DNA of 64,000 bases from Oceanospirillaceae bacterium (GCA_013373085.1 JABXIM010000032.1:1-64000); one strand, 5' to 3'; shown: positions 30,405-40,105, counted from the first letter of the stretch. The notes: generated from the sequence alone by a model not told the origin. Program-made: numbers and translations.

Positions 30405-30914
30405 ATGATGTTGACCCAGGCCCAGAATGACCTTATCGAGCGCCAGATCGGCCGCAAGCCGCGCGGTATCGTATGCATCGCGCATCAGACGGCCGACGGC
30501 ATCCCAACAGTGCTGCAGATGCGCTCATTGGTGGACAAACGCCCCTTTCCGACACTGTACTGGCTGTGTTCGCGCGACTTATACCGGGCCATTGCCGAGA
30601 TCGAGACTTCGGGCTGGGTCAAACAGATCGAGCGCGAGCTGCAACAGGATGAAAGCCTGCGCAATGCCTATCGCAAAAACCATGAGGATTACGTCGCGCT
30701 GCGTTGGCAGCTGATGGACAAGGGCGATCGCGAATGCATCGAACGCCTGGGCTTCATCCACCTGTTCGACCAGTACGGTATCGGCGGTATTGCCCAGTGG
30801 GACAAGGTTCGCTGCCTGCATATGCAGTATGCGCATCATCTGTGCGGCGAGAACGTTATCGGGCAGCGGATGGATGCGGAATTCGGGCTCAAGGAGCTCG
30901 CGATTTCGATCTGA
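30405..30914 (+). CDS. DUF501 domain-containing protein
   Basis: This 169-residue cytosolic protein carries the DUF501 signature RPFPTLYWLCSRDLYRAIAE (46-65). It also has the C-terminal His/Cys-containing segment KVRCLHMQYAHHL. No function is known for the family. It starts immediately after the upstream hydrolase stop, so the two are likely co-transcribed. A dispersed repeat copy follows 42 bp downstream. Confidence 0.85.
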   Translation: MMLTQAQNDLIERQIGRKPRGIVCIAHQTADGIPTVLQMRSLVDKRPFPTLYWLCSRDLYRAIAEIETSGWVKQIERELQQDESLRNAYRKNHEDYVALRWQLMDKGDRECIERLGFIHLFDQYGIGGIAQWDKVRCLHMQYAHHLCGENVIGQRMDAEFGLKELAISI

Positions 30915-30956
30915 CGCCGCAGTACCGCACCCAACCATACCGGATGCACCAAGCGA

Positions 30957-31053
30957 GGATGGGTGGAGCGTTACATCCCGACGAATTTAAACGGTTCCCT
31001 GCGACCGCGGGCATCGCGTAACCCGTCAAATCGATCGCAGTACAGATCGATTG
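30957..31053 (+). repeat. Dispersed intergenic repeat, copy C
   Basis: It starts GGATGGGTGGAGCG, contains GGGCATCGCGTAACCCGTCA and ends with the hairpin ATCGATCG...AGATCGATTG. Spacing and block order match copies A, B and D. Confidence 0.75.
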
Positions 31054-31090
31054 CCTTCAGCTGGCGCTGTGGTCGCCCATACTGCGCTCC

Positions 31091-31139
31091 GATACCCGAT
31101 ACCCGATACCCGATACCCGATACCCGATACCCGATACCC
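31091..31139. repeat. Heptanucleotide tandem repeat (GATACCC)x7
   Basis: Seven perfect, uninterrupted copies of GATACCC lie between the DUF501 gene and the ferredoxin terminator. No open reading frame or promoter hexamer is set by the array. Confidence 0.97.
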
Positions 31140-31155
31140 GAAGTCTGGGCACAAA

Positions 31156-31180
31156 AAAAGCAGCCACGAAGGCTGCTTTT
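31156..31180 (-). terminator. Bidirectional terminator after the coaD-ferredoxin unit
   Basis: A 10-bp perfect inverted repeat AAAAGCAGCC/GGCTGCTTTT encloses a 5-nt loop. It is flanked by A-runs and T-runs on both sides, so it can stop transcription from either direction. It lies 18 bp downstream of the ferredoxin stop. Confidence 0.9.
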
Positions 31181-31197
31181 TCACCAAGACCGCCGGC

Positions 31198-31452
<255 letters not shown>

Positions 31453-31479
31453 CTACCTCACTGACTACGGTAAAAAACG

Positions 31480-32340
<861 letters not shown>

Positions 32341-32967
32341 ATGGCCAGACGTACGCCGGAGGAGGCCGCAAAGACGCGACGGGCTTTGTTGCAGGCCGCA
32401 CTTGATGTGTTCAGCGAACGGGGTGCGGCCAACGGAACACTCAAGGAAGTGGCGGCCCGGGCAGACGTGACCCACGGAGCGCTTTACTGGCACTTCAAGG
32501 ATCGCGAGGTGCTTTTAAGGGAGCTGTTCATCGATTCGGAATTGCCGTTCGAACGGCATTACCTGGAACAGCTGCAGGCGGCGCGGCAGGATGCGCTGAT
32601 GGCGCTCGAAAGCTATGTGCTTGCCGTGCTGCAGGAGATCACAGGCAATGAGCAGTCGCGCAAGGTCTTTCGTCTTTTTTATACCGGCAGTGACACCTGC
32701 AAGGAGCTGGCGGCGCTGGCACCGTTGAGGTGCGAGGCGCTGGAGCAGCCTCTGGAGCATATCCGCCAGTTCCTCAAACTGGCGCGAAAGCAGGGCCAGA
32801 CCGGCTTGAAAAAACGCCAGATCGAGCCGATGTCCCGCGCTCTATTCTCTCTCCTGTTTGGCCTGCTGCAGTCATCGCAGCTGGCACCGGACCTTTTTTC
32901 CTACGCCCAGCAAGGACCTTTGCTGGTGCGCAACTGCCTCGATGGACTGCGTGCAGCGGCGAAGTGA
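32341..32967 (+). CDS. TetR/AcrR-family transcriptional regulator
   Basis: This 208-residue regulator has the AcrR-like N-terminus MARRTPEEAAKTRRALLQAA and the recognition helix VTHGALYWHFKDREVLL (about 43-59). The start MARRT and C-terminal domain resemble AcrR/TtgR/NalC-type repressors of RND efflux pumps. No pump gene adjoins it, and the RND pair at 12600-16765 is 16 kb away, so its target is unknown. It lies in the coaD-rsmD interval, where Pseudomonas also has a TetR gene. Confidence 0.9.
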   Translation: MARRTPEEAAKTRRALLQAALDVFSERGAANGTLKEVAARADVTHGALYWHFKDREVLLRELFIDSELPFERHYLEQLQAARQDALMALESYVLAVLQEITGNEQSRKVFRLFYTGSDTCKELAALAPLRCEALEQPLEHIRQFLKLARKQGQTGLKKRQIEPMSRALFSLLFGLLQSSQLAPDLFSYAQQGPLLVRNCLDGLRAAAK

Positions 32968-33025
32968 GGATGCCGCTTTGCGTGCTCCTCCCGGCGCGGT
33001 GCAGGCGCGCCGCTGGCGGCACGTT

Positions 33026-33652
33026 TTACTGTTCCGGCTCCGTTTCACGTATAAAGAGCCGGTAGCTGACCTGGCCCGCAGTCTTGCTGCGCAGCTCCCG
33101 CCAGTTGTCGGGCAGTCGCGGCATCCCCAGCTCCGATTCCGCCTCTATATAGATCAGAGCCTGGTCGGCGAGCAGCTTGCGCGACTCGAGCAGCTCGCAG
33201 GCCAGTGGCAGCAGGTCGCAGCGAAAGGGCGGGTCGAGGAACACCAGGTCGTAGCGAGGCTCCAAGTCGGTCTGGCGCTGGCCTAGCCACTCCATCGCCG
33301 CAGCCTGCACGACCTCGGCGTTGCCGGCCTTGAGCAGGTGCAGGTTCTCGCGCAGGCGCTGCGTCACCGCCGGTGCATTGTCGACGAAGGTGACGCTTTC
33401 GGCGCCGCGCGACAGTGCTTCCAGCCCCAGGGCGCCGCTGCCGGCGAACAGATCCAGGCAGCGTGCGCCGGGCACGTAGGTCTGGAGCCAGTTGAACAGG
33501 GTTTCCCTGACCCGGTCGGGGGTCGGGCGCAGGCCCTGGATGGCGGGAAAGCCGAGACGGCGGCCGCGCCAGTCGCCGGCGATAATGCGCAGCTCGCCTT
33601 CATCCGCTATGGCCGGCCTGGTCTGGCTTCGGCGTCTGTTGTGTCGTCCCAT
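33026..33652 (-). CDS. rsmD: 16S rRNA (guanine(966)-N2)-methyltransferase
   Basis: RsmD methylates G966 of 16S rRNA in assembled 30S particles. The 208-residue product has the family signature RIIAGDWRGRRL (22-33) and RPTPDRVRETLFNWL. It also has the SAM motif DLFAGSGALGLEALSRGA and the catalytic LDPPF in place of the NPPY of other N-methyltransferases. It is the downstream partner of the M16-like gene. Confidence 0.96.
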   Translation of the reverse strand: MGRHNRRRSQTRPAIADEGELRIIAGDWRGRRLGFPAIQGLRPTPDRVRETLFNWLQTYVPGARCLDLFAGSGALGLEALSRGAESVTFVDNAPAVTQRLRENLHLLKAGNAEVVQAAAMEWLGQRQTDLEPRYDLVFLDPPFRCDLLPLACELLESRKLLADQALIYIEAESELGMPRLPDNWRELRSKTAGQVSYRLFIRETEPEQ

Positions 33653-33729
33653 GGGTATTCCAGTTGATCGTTATCCGCTCGAGGTGGCCAAGGGCCACAC
33701 TCCTTTGCACACATCTTTCCCTCGCGGCG

Positions 33730-34905
33730 TCACGGGTCGTTGAGATCGATGCGAATCCAGGGTTCGGGGTCGAGATAGTGCGACATCCGTGCGGCGATGT
33801 CATCTTTTGCCGCGCTTTGCAAAGCGTCGGCGAGGGCATCCAGGCGGCGGTCCGGTAGCCGGTAGAAGGCGATGTCGGCCAGCAGGTCCAGCTGGCCGTC
33901 GGCGCTATCCAGCCGCGATCGGTATTCGCGCTCGAGTTGTTCCCGGGCCGTGCCGACCGGCGCTTCGGCTTCACGCAGTAGCGCCCGTGGGTCGCCGATG
34001 CTGGCCGGCAGGATCAGCGCCCGGAACCCGCCCCGGTGCAAGGGCTGCCACAGCAGCCGGTACTGCAGTCCGGGCTGCCGGTCGAGCAAACGCTGGAGAC
34101 TGCCGAAGGCGATCAGTTCGGCGGCATAGCCGGCGTTGTCACGGCCTGGCGCCGGGCCACCCAGAAGCCGCATAGCGGGCTGGCGGGCGTCTTCCAGGAC
34201 CAGGCGCAGACGAGGTTCCGGTGGCAGTCGGGCGGCGCTGACCGGTTCCCGCGACATGCCCGCGGGTAGTGCTGCGGCAGCACGTGCGGCAAAGGCGTCG
34301 GCGTCGGGGCCGCCGATCAGCACCAGAGGTACCTGCTCGGCCAGCAAGGTCTGGCGTGCCTGCAGCCACTGGACGGAAACGTCCTGAACCGGCGTGGTCA
34401 GCAGGTTGAGGCGGTAACTGTTAAGCAAAAGCTGGTCCGGGGACCGGCTTTCGAGATAGTCGCGCGCCCGCAACCGCTGCAACTGTCTTGCCAGCGGTGC
34501 CGGTGCCAGCGGTGCCGCGAGCTCGTCGAGCAGCGCGCTGAGGTCGGGCCCTTCGCCGCCGGCCGGCCAGCGAATGCTCACCTCCAGGCGGTCCGTCCGG
34601 GGGCTTACCGTAACCGGGCGGTCTGTTTTTGACAGACGGGACTCGAGTTCCGCGGCCAGGGCCTGTTGGGCGGTCAGCTGATCGGGTGTGATCGCAATAT
34701 CGGTCGCGAATAGCAGCCGGACTTGGTTGGCCGGGCTGTCGGGCTGATGCAGCCAGTACAGTGCGCGGCCCGGTTCCTGGTGAATTGCCGGTGCACTGTT
34801 CTCGTCCGGGCCGAGCGATGCCAGCAGCAGAATCAGTCCCGGCAGAAGCCAGAGCAGCACCTTCAGGGTCCGGCGGCTGAAGCGCGGCCGGTAAATCTCG
34901 GGCAT
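33730..34905 (-). CDS. M16 (insulinase) family-like protein lacking the zinc-binding motif
   Basis: This 391-residue protein has an N-terminal membrane anchor (about 13-31, LKVLLWLLPGLILLLASLG). The remainder resembles the non-catalytic beta-type subunit of M16 peptidases. I find no HxxEH zinc motif, so it is probably not itself a protease. In Pseudomonas two M16 genes, one catalytic and one not, lie between rsmD and ftsY. Here only this one is present, transcribed away from ftsY toward rsmD. Family assignment rests mainly on position and overall composition. Confidence 0.65.
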   Translation of the reverse strand: MPEIYRPRFSRRTLKVLLWLLPGLILLLASLGPDENSAPAIHQEPGRALYWLHQPDSPANQVRLLFATDIAITPDQLTAQQALAAELESRLSKTDRPVTVSPRTDRLEVSIRWPAGGEGPDLSALLDELAAPLAPAPLARQLQRLRARDYLESRSPDQLLLNSYRLNLLTTPVQDVSVQWLQARQTLLAEQVPLVLIGGPDADAFAARAAAALPAGMSREPVSAARLPPEPRLRLVLEDARQPAMRLLGGPAPGRDNAGYAAELIAFGSLQRLLDRQPGLQYRLLWQPLHRGGFRALILPASIGDPRALLREAEAPVGTAREQLEREYRSRLDSADGQLDLLADIAFYRLPDRRLDALADALQSAAKDDIAARMSHYLDPEPWIRIDLNDP

Positions 34906-35072
34906 GGGTCTTACCTGTTATCGTCCGGTGGCACCGGCGCACTTTGTGGCAGGAAAAAATTCCCTTTCGTGCAGTGCCGCGACGGCAAAAATGGGCAAAC
35001 TCCTATGATAAGATATCGCGCTCGACGGGTAAGCTGTACAGGATACTTCAGGTGGAAGTTTTATTTAGATGG

Positions 35073-36446
35073 ATGGTCGACAACGGATTGAATCCTTCGA
35101 TCGTAACCTGGGTCGGAGCGGCCGTGTTCCTGGCGATCATGCTCGGAATCTATTTCTACATCCGGGGTGACAAGGACTCGGGCGTCGAGGCCGGCCAAAC
35201 TGCCAAGGCGCAGAAAAAGCATGCCGCCAAAACGGACAAGCCCGCGGCGGTGAAGCAGACGTCTGCCGAGCCGGCTGCAGCGGCAAAAACCGCTGAGTCG
35301 AAAACAACCGAGTCGGGCGAGGCCGAGCCCACAATCGAGCAGCCGGCCGCGGCAGCCGCCGCTGCTTTAGAGCTGGAGCCCAAACCGGAACCCGAAACCA
35401 AGCCGGAACCGGAACTCGAAACCAAACCGGAACCCGAAGCCAAACCGGAACCGGAACCGGAACCGGAACCGGAACCGGTGGCTGCCGCCGCGCCGCCGGT
35501 CGCTGCTGACAGCGCCGAGAAACCGCGCAGTATGCTCGCCCGGATCCGGGCCGGTCTGAGCCGCACCAAGTCCAATCTCGGTGAGAAGCTCGGTAATCTC
35601 TTTCTCGGCGCCAAGGAGATCGATGACGAACTGCTCGAGGATATCGAGACCCTGCTGCTGACCGCCGACGTCGGCATGGAAGCGACCACTGAGATCATCA
35701 AGCGTCTCACCGACCGGGTCGAGCGCAATCAGCTGTCCGACCCTGCCGCGCTGCAGCAGGCGCTGCAGGAAGAGCTGGCGTCGCTGCTGCATGAAGTCGA
35801 GCAGCCGCTGGACGTGTCGATGGCCAAGGAAAAGCGTCCCTACGTCATCCTGATGGTGGGCGTAAACGGCGTCGGCAAGACCACCACCATCGGCAAACTG
35901 GCCAAGCGTTACCAGGCCGAAGGCAAGTCGGTGATGCTGGCGGCAGGGGATACCTTCCGAGCCGCGGCGGTCGAGCAGCTGCAGGTATGGGGTGAGCGCA
36001 ATGCCGTGCCGGTGGTGGCGCAGCACACCGGCGCCGACTCGGCTTCGGTGCTGTACGACGCGCTGCAGTCCGCCAAGGCACGCGACGTCGATGTGCTGAT
36101 CGCCGATACCGCCGGACGCCTGCAGAACAAGGACAACCTGATGCAGGAGTTGCAAAAGGTCGTGCGCGTGATGCAGAAGCTGGATCCGGAAGCTCCGCAC
36201 GAGGTGATGCTGGTGCTGGATGCCGGTACCGGCCAGAACGCCCTGAGCCAGGCACGGATCTTCCGCGAGGCGGTCGGCGTCAGCGGTATCACCCTGACCA
36301 AGCTCGACGGCACCGCCAAGGGCGGTATTATTTTTGCCATCGCCAAGCAGCTTGGCCTGCCGATCCGTTATATCGGCGTGGGTGAACAGGCGGAGGACCT
36401 GCGGCCCTTTGCCGCCGACGACTTCGTCAAGGCGTTGTTCGACTGA
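35073..36446 (+). CDS. ftsY: Signal recognition particle receptor FtsY with N-terminal membrane segment
   Basis: FtsY is the SRP receptor GTPase that delivers ribosome-nascent chains to SecYEG. The 457-residue product has an N-terminal hydrophobic helix (9-30), unusual for proteobacterial FtsY. A long acidic and Pro/Glu/Lys-rich A domain follows (about 35-155, with PEPE-type repeats at 99-136), and then the NG domain with G1 GVNGVGKTT near 263, DTAGR, TKLDGTAKGG and the C-terminal GVGEQAEDLRPF. I prefer the ATG at 35073. Longer starts only add intergenic sequence. It heads ftsYEX. Confidence 0.92.
   Translation: MVDNGLNPSIVTWVGAAVFLAIMLGIYFYIRGDKDSGVEAGQTAKAQKKHAAKTDKPAAVKQTSAEPAAAAKTAESKTTESGEAEPTIEQPAAAAAAALELEPKPEPETKPEPELETKPEPEAKPEPEPEPEPEPVAAAAPPVAADSAEKPRSMLARIRAGLSRTKSNLGEKLGNLFLGAKEIDDELLEDIETLLLTADVGMEATTEIIKRLTDRVERNQLSDPAALQQALQEELASLLHEVEQPLDVSMAKEKRPYVILMVGVNGVGKTTTIGKLAKRYQAEGKSVMLAAGDTFRAAAVEQLQVWGERNAVPVVAQHTGADSASVLYDALQSAKARDVDVLIADTAGRLQNKDNLMQELQKVVRVMQKLDPEAPHEVMLVLDAGTGQNALSQARIFREAVGVSGITLTKLDGTAKGGIIFAIAKQLGLPIRYIGVGEQAEDLRPFAADDFVKALFD
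35445..35474 (+). repeat. In-frame hexanucleotide repeat (CCGGAA)x5 in ftsY
   Basis: Five perfect CCGGAA units encode alternating Pro-Glu residues in the A domain, preceded by degenerate units back to about 35380. Gain or loss of units keeps the frame and would only change the linker length. Confidence 0.9.
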
Positions 36447-36472
36447 CCCGCTACACCTGAAGGGAATCTGCC

Positions 36473-37144
36473 ATGGCACTGATCAGCTTCGACAATGTCA
36501 GCAAGCGCTATCCCAGCGGCCAGGAGGCGTTGAGTAACGTCTCGTTCACGCTGCGGGAGGGGGAAATGGCTTTCCTGACCGGTCACTCGGGGGCCGGCAA
36601 GAGCACCCTGCTACGCATGATCATGCTGATGGAGCGCCCGTCACAGGGGGATGTCGTGGTCGGCGAGCAGAACCTGTCGCGGCTGGCGCGGCGCGAGCTG
36701 CCATACCACCGACGTCGCATCGGCGTGGTGTTTCAGAACCATCAGCTGCTGTTCGATCGCAGTGTCTTCGAGAATGTCGTGCTGCCGCTGCAGATCTGTG
36801 GCTATGGCGCCGAGGATGCGGCTCGCCGGGTCCGGGCGGCACTGAACAAGGTCGGGCTGCTGGACAAGGAAAAGTTCAATCCGATCAGCCTGTCGAGCGG
36901 TGAGCAGCAGCGCGTCGGTATCGCGCGGGCCATCGTGCACAAGCCGCAGGTATTGCTGGCGGACGAGCCTACGGGCAACCTGGACCCGCAGCTGTCGGAA
37001 GAAATCATGAAGCTGTTTCAGCAATTCAACCGGGTCGGCACCACGGTGCTGATCGCCAGCCACGACCTGGGGCTGATCGAACGCATGCGCCACCGCACGC
37101 TGGTGCTGCGCAACGGGAGGTTGATCGCCGATGGCCGTGGATAA
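36473..37144 (+). CDS. ftsE: Cell-division ABC transporter-like ATPase FtsE
   Basis: FtsE with FtsX activates septal peptidoglycan hydrolysis via EnvC-type partners. The 223-residue ATPase has Walker A GHSGAGKST (about 36-44), Q-loop VVFQNHQLLFD, signature LSSGEQQRVGIARA and Walker B VLLADEPTGNLD. It lies 26 bp after ftsY and overlaps ftsX by 14 bp. Confidence 0.97.
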   Translation: MALISFDNVSKRYPSGQEALSNVSFTLREGEMAFLTGHSGAGKSTLLRMIMLMERPSQGDVVVGEQNLSRLARRELPYHRRRIGVVFQNHQLLFDRSVFENVVLPLQICGYGAEDAARRVRAALNKVGLLDKEKFNPISLSSGEQQRVGIARAIVHKPQVLLADEPTGNLDPQLSEEIMKLFQQFNRVGTTVLIASHDLGLIERMRHRTLVLRNGRLIADGRG

Positions 37145-38138
37145 CCGTAATGCCCGGCCGGAGCGCCGTGAGCCCCCCGCGCCGGTTCGCCGCGGCGCCG
37201 AACAGCACCGGATTGCGCTGCGTGACCGTAACCGCAACTGGCGCCGACATCACCTTCTGGTCGCCCGCCAGAGCTGGTCACGGCTCTTCGCCACGCCGCT
37301 GCCGACGCTGATCACGCTGGCGGTACTGGCGATTGCGCTGGCGCTGCCGGGCTTTCTGCTGACCGGACTCGCCAACGTCCAGCGCCTGAGCGACGGCTGG
37401 GATCACGAGCCGCGTATCAGTCTCTATCTGCGTGCCGATCTCGATGACGCCGCCGCGGACCGTTTCAGCCGCAGTCTGCTGCTGCGCGATGACCTCGCTT
37501 CGGTGGAACTTGTTAGCCGGGAACAGGGGCTTATCGAATTCCGACAGCTGTCAGGCTTCGGCAATATCGTCGATCTGCTGGACGAGAATCCGTTGCCGGC
37601 GGTGATCCTGGCACAGCCGGCCAGGACCGGCCTGACCGAGCTGCCGCTGATCAAGGCCCGCCTGCAGGAGTTGCCGGAAGTGGATGAAGCGGTGCTGGAT
37701 ATGGAATGGCTGCAACGCCTCAATGCCTTCGTCCTGCTGGCCGAGCGAACCGTACTGGTGCTGGGGCTGCTGTTGGCGCTGGCGGTGCTGCTGGTGGTCG
37801 GCAATACCATCCGGCTGGCGATCGAAAGCCGTCGCGACGAAATCGTGGTCGCCAAGCTGGTGGGGGGGACCGATGCCTGGGTACGCCGCCCCTTCCTTTA
37901 CAGCGGCGTCTGGTACGGTCTGCTCGGCGCGGTGCTGGCCTGGTGCCTGATTCAGTTCAGCCTGCTGCTGCTGCAGGAGCCGGTGACCGAACTGGCGCGC
38001 CTGTACCGCAGCGACTTCGAACCCTCGGGGCTGGGCTTCGCCGGTGCCCTGCTGCTGCTCGGCTGCAGCCTGGTGCTGGGCTGGCTCGGTGCCTGGCTGG
38101 CGGTCGGCCACCATATGCGGGAAATCGAGCCGTCATGA
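37131..38138 (+). CDS. ftsX: Cell-division protein FtsX
   Basis: This 335-residue membrane protein has a basic cytoplasmic N-terminus (1-60) and a first transmembrane helix (about 62-82). A periplasmic loop of about 110 residues contains SREQGLIEFRQLSGFG, and three C-terminal helices follow (FtsX/MacB fold). It partners FtsE. The ATG at 37131 lies inside the end of ftsE, so the two are translationally coupled. Confidence 0.96.
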   Translation: MAVDNRNARPERREPPAPVRRGAEQHRIALRDRNRNWRRHHLLVARQSWSRLFATPLPTLITLAVLAIALALPGFLLTGLANVQRLSDGWDHEPRISLYLRADLDDAAADRFSRSLLLRDDLASVELVSREQGLIEFRQLSGFGNIVDLLDENPLPAVILAQPARTGLTELPLIKARLQELPEVDEAVLDMEWLQRLNAFVLLAERTVLVLGLLLALAVLLVVGNTIRLAIESRRDEIVVAKLVGGTDAWVRRPFLYSGVWYGLLGAVLAWCLIQFSLLLLQEPVTELARLYRSDFEPSGLGFAGALLLLGCSLVLGWLGAWLAVGHHMREIEPS

Positions 38139-38149
38139 ATCCTGCACAC

Positions 38150-38178
38150 TTGCGGTTTAAAGTGGTTATCGCTAAGTT
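38150..38178 (+). promoter_or_regulatory. Candidate sigma-70 promoter of rpoH
   Basis: TTGCGG (38150-38155) and TAAGTT (38173-38178) are separated by 17 bp in the ftsX-rpoH spacer. The -10 is only a moderate match. Confidence 0.35.
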
Positions 38179-38206
38179 ATCTCGTCCGCTGGCGGAATAT
38201 TCGGCC

Positions 38207-38234
38207 GGAACTTAACGCTTTAGGCCCGGTCATA
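38207..38234 (+). promoter_or_regulatory. Sigma-E (RpoE/AlgU)-type promoter of rpoH
   Basis: GGAACTT (38207-38213) and TCATA (38230-38234) are separated by 16 bp. This matches the extracytoplasmic sigma-E consensus (GGAACTT, about 16 bp, TCAAA/TCTGA) in both sequence and spacing. E. coli and Pseudomonas rpoH are known to have a sigma-E promoter, so the position is as expected, 44 bp before the start codon. Confidence 0.7.
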
Positions 38235-38277
38235 GCAGCGGATTCAACGTGTTACTGTATCTGTGAGGTCAAACTGA

Positions 38278-39135
38278 ATGGGCAAGAGCCTGCAACTCGT
38301 CGAACACCTCTCTCCGGGTCGTAACCTGGATGCCTACATGCAGTCGGTCAGCTCGATCGCTGTGCTGTCGGCCGAGGAAGAGCGAGAGCTGGCGGAGCGC
38401 CTGTACTACCAGAATGATCTGGAAGCGGCGCGCCGGCTGGTCATGTCGCATCTGCGTTTCGTCGTACACATTGCCAAGACCTATTCCGGTTATGGCTTGC
38501 AGCTGGGTGATCTGATCCAGGAAGGTAACGTCGGCCTGATGAAGGCGGTCAAGCGTTTCGACCCGAACATGGGGGTACGCCTGGTGTCCTTCGCCGTGCA
38601 CTGGATCAAGGCCGAGATGCACGAATTCATCCTGCGCAACTGGCGCATCGTCAAGATCGCCACCACCAAGGCGCAGCGCAAACTGTTCTTCAACCTGCGT
38701 TCGCAGAAGAAGAGCCTGGGCTGGATGACCAATGAAGAGGTCAAGGCCGTGGCCGAGGATCTGGGTGTCGAAACCACCGTGGTACGGCAAATGGAAGGCC
38801 GCCTGGCGTCCGCCGACACCGCCTTCGACGCGCCGGTTGACGAGGACGAAGACCGTGCCTACCTGGCGCCTGCCAGCTACCTCGAGGACCACAGTGCCGA
38901 TCCGGCGCTGCAGCTCGAAAACGCCGACTGGGAACAGCAGTCGCAGCAGAAGCTGGTGGCGGCGATGCAGCAGCTCGACGAACGCAGCCAGGATATCCTG
39001 GTGCAACGCTGGCTGCAGGAGGAAAAGGCCACCCTGCACGAGCTGGCCGCGAAGTACCAGGTGTCCGCCGAACGGATCCGGCAGCTGGAAAAGAATGCGA
39101 TGAAGAAAATCAAGGGCTCGCTGCTTCAGGCCTGA
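38278..39135 (+). CDS. rpoH: RNA polymerase heat-shock sigma factor RpoH (sigma-32)
   Basis: This 285-residue group-3 sigma factor has region 2 ([39 protein letters not shown]). The RpoH box QRKLFFNLR is near residue 136. Region 4 ends with a recognition helix [20 protein letters not shown]. It directs heat-shock gene transcription. It follows ftsX with a 139-bp spacer containing two promoter candidates, and a terminator follows. Confidence 0.97.
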   Translation: MGKSLQLVEHLSPGRNLDAYMQSVSSIAVLSAEEERELAERLYYQNDLEAARRLVMSHLRFVVHIAKTYSGYGLQLGDLIQEGNVGLMKAVKRFDPNMGVRLVSFAVHWIKAEMHEFILRNWRIVKIATTKAQRKLFFNLRSQKKSLGWMTNEEVKAVAEDLGVETTVVRQMEGRLASADTAFDAPVDEDEDRAYLAPASYLEDHSADPALQLENADWEQQSQQKLVAAMQQLDERSQDILVQRWLQEEKATLHELAAKYQVSAERIRQLEKNAMKKIKGSLLQA

Positions 39136-39156
39136 AGCTGACCCGAACCGCTCCAG

Positions 39157-39180
39157 GGCCGCCTCAGGGCGGCCTTGTCG
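39157..39180 (+). terminator. Terminator after rpoH
   Basis: A 7-bp stem GGCCGCC/GGCGGCC with a 4-nt loop (39157-39174) is followed by the moderately T-rich TTGTCGTTT. Confidence 0.6.
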
Positions 39181-39420
39181 TTTGCAATCCCCCAACCGAC
39201 GCAACTTTCGTTTACAATAGGCGCCCATTTTGTCGGCAAGCGCGACGTTAGTCGTCCGGCAGCCGAAGAAGACCTGCGTATCGCGGCAAGCATGAGCGCA
39301 TCGTTATTGGCCGGGAGGGGATCTGCCCGCACAGCCAGGCATTGCGCGAAGACCGGGGGCGGCAATGGGCCTCCTTCCGTCGTCCATGTCGCGGCCGGAC
39401 CCAGAGTGACGGAAGCCAAC

Positions 39421-39828
39421 TTGAAACCAGCCATTCATCTGCGCCTGGCGGCGTGCAGCGGTTTTTTCGCGGTAGCGCTCGGCGCCTTCGGTGCCCATGG
39501 GCTGAAGGCACGGCTCGGGCCCGAGATGCTCGGCATTTTCCAGACTGCGGTCCAATACCAGTTCTATCACAGCCTGGCCTGGTTGCTGGTCGCGGTACTG
39601 GCGCTACGGGGGCCTGTCGCAACCGCGTTGCGTCTCAGTGGCTATTGTTTCGGTGCCGGAATCCTGCTGTTCAGCGGCAGCCTTTATGTGCTGGCGCTCA
39701 GCGGCGCTCACTGGCTCGGCGCCGTGACCCCGCTCGGGGGCATTGCCTTTCTGCTGGGCTGGCTGTCTCTGGCCGTTGCGGCGGGCGCGCTGACGGACCG
39801 GACATCCCATCACGGTGCTGGTGACTGA
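39421..39828 (+). CDS. DUF423 family membrane protein (YgdD-like)
   Basis: The 135-residue product has four hydrophobic helices and the family segment VALGAFGAHGLKARLG (18-33). Further on it has AVQYQFYHSLAWLL. I place the start at the TTG of 39421, which has GGAAG 6-10 bp upstream and gives the normal DUF423 length. A longer frame from 39175 would absorb an unrelated 80-residue stretch. The function is unknown; it is an inner-membrane protein. It lies between rpoH and thiS. Confidence 0.8.
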   Translation: MKPAIHLRLAACSGFFAVALGAFGAHGLKARLGPEMLGIFQTAVQYQFYHSLAWLLVAVLALRGPVATALRLSGYCFGAGILLFSGSLYVLALSGAHWLGAVTPLGGIAFLLGWLSLAVAAGALTDRTSHHGAGD

Positions 39829-39862
39829 TCGCTGGCGTAATTGAAAGATCGGAAGTGGATCA

Positions 39863-40063
39863 ATGCGTATTCAGGTAAATGGTGACAACATGGATCTTCG
39901 CGACGGCGCCAGCCTCGCGGAACTGGTCGAACAACTCGGACTCGCCGGTAAGCGTATCGCCGCCGAGGTCAACCTGGAGATCGTGCCGCGCAGCGAGCAC
40001 GCCGGGCTGTCGCTGAAGGATGGCGACCGGGTCGAGATCGTGCACGCGATCGGGGGCGGCTGA
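39863..40063 (+). CDS. thiS: Thiamine biosynthesis sulfur-carrier protein ThiS
   Basis: This 66-residue ubiquitin-like protein ends in the diagnostic Gly-Gly (HAIGGG). The C-terminal glycine is thiocarboxylated by ThiF/IscS-type enzymes and delivers sulfur to ThiG. It is the typical length. thiG follows after 180 bp, an unusually long gap for this pair, and the gap carries a perfect inverted repeat. Confidence 0.95.
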   Translation: MRIQVNGDNMDLRDGASLAELVEQLGLAGKRIAAEVNLEIVPRSEHAGLSLKDGDRVEIVHAIGGG

Positions 40064-40105
40064 GCTCGCACGGGACGTCCCGAAGGCGAGGCATGAACGC
40101 ATCAA

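Noticed and set aside
31091-31139. CRISPR array
   Set aside because: The repeat is a 7-bp tandem with no spacers, and no cas gene is nearby.
39175-39420. Upstream extension of the DUF423 gene from an ATG at 39175
   Set aside because: It adds about 80 unrelated residues, overlaps the rpoH terminator, and has no ribosome-binding site, whereas the TTG at 39421 has GGAAG upstream and gives the family length.
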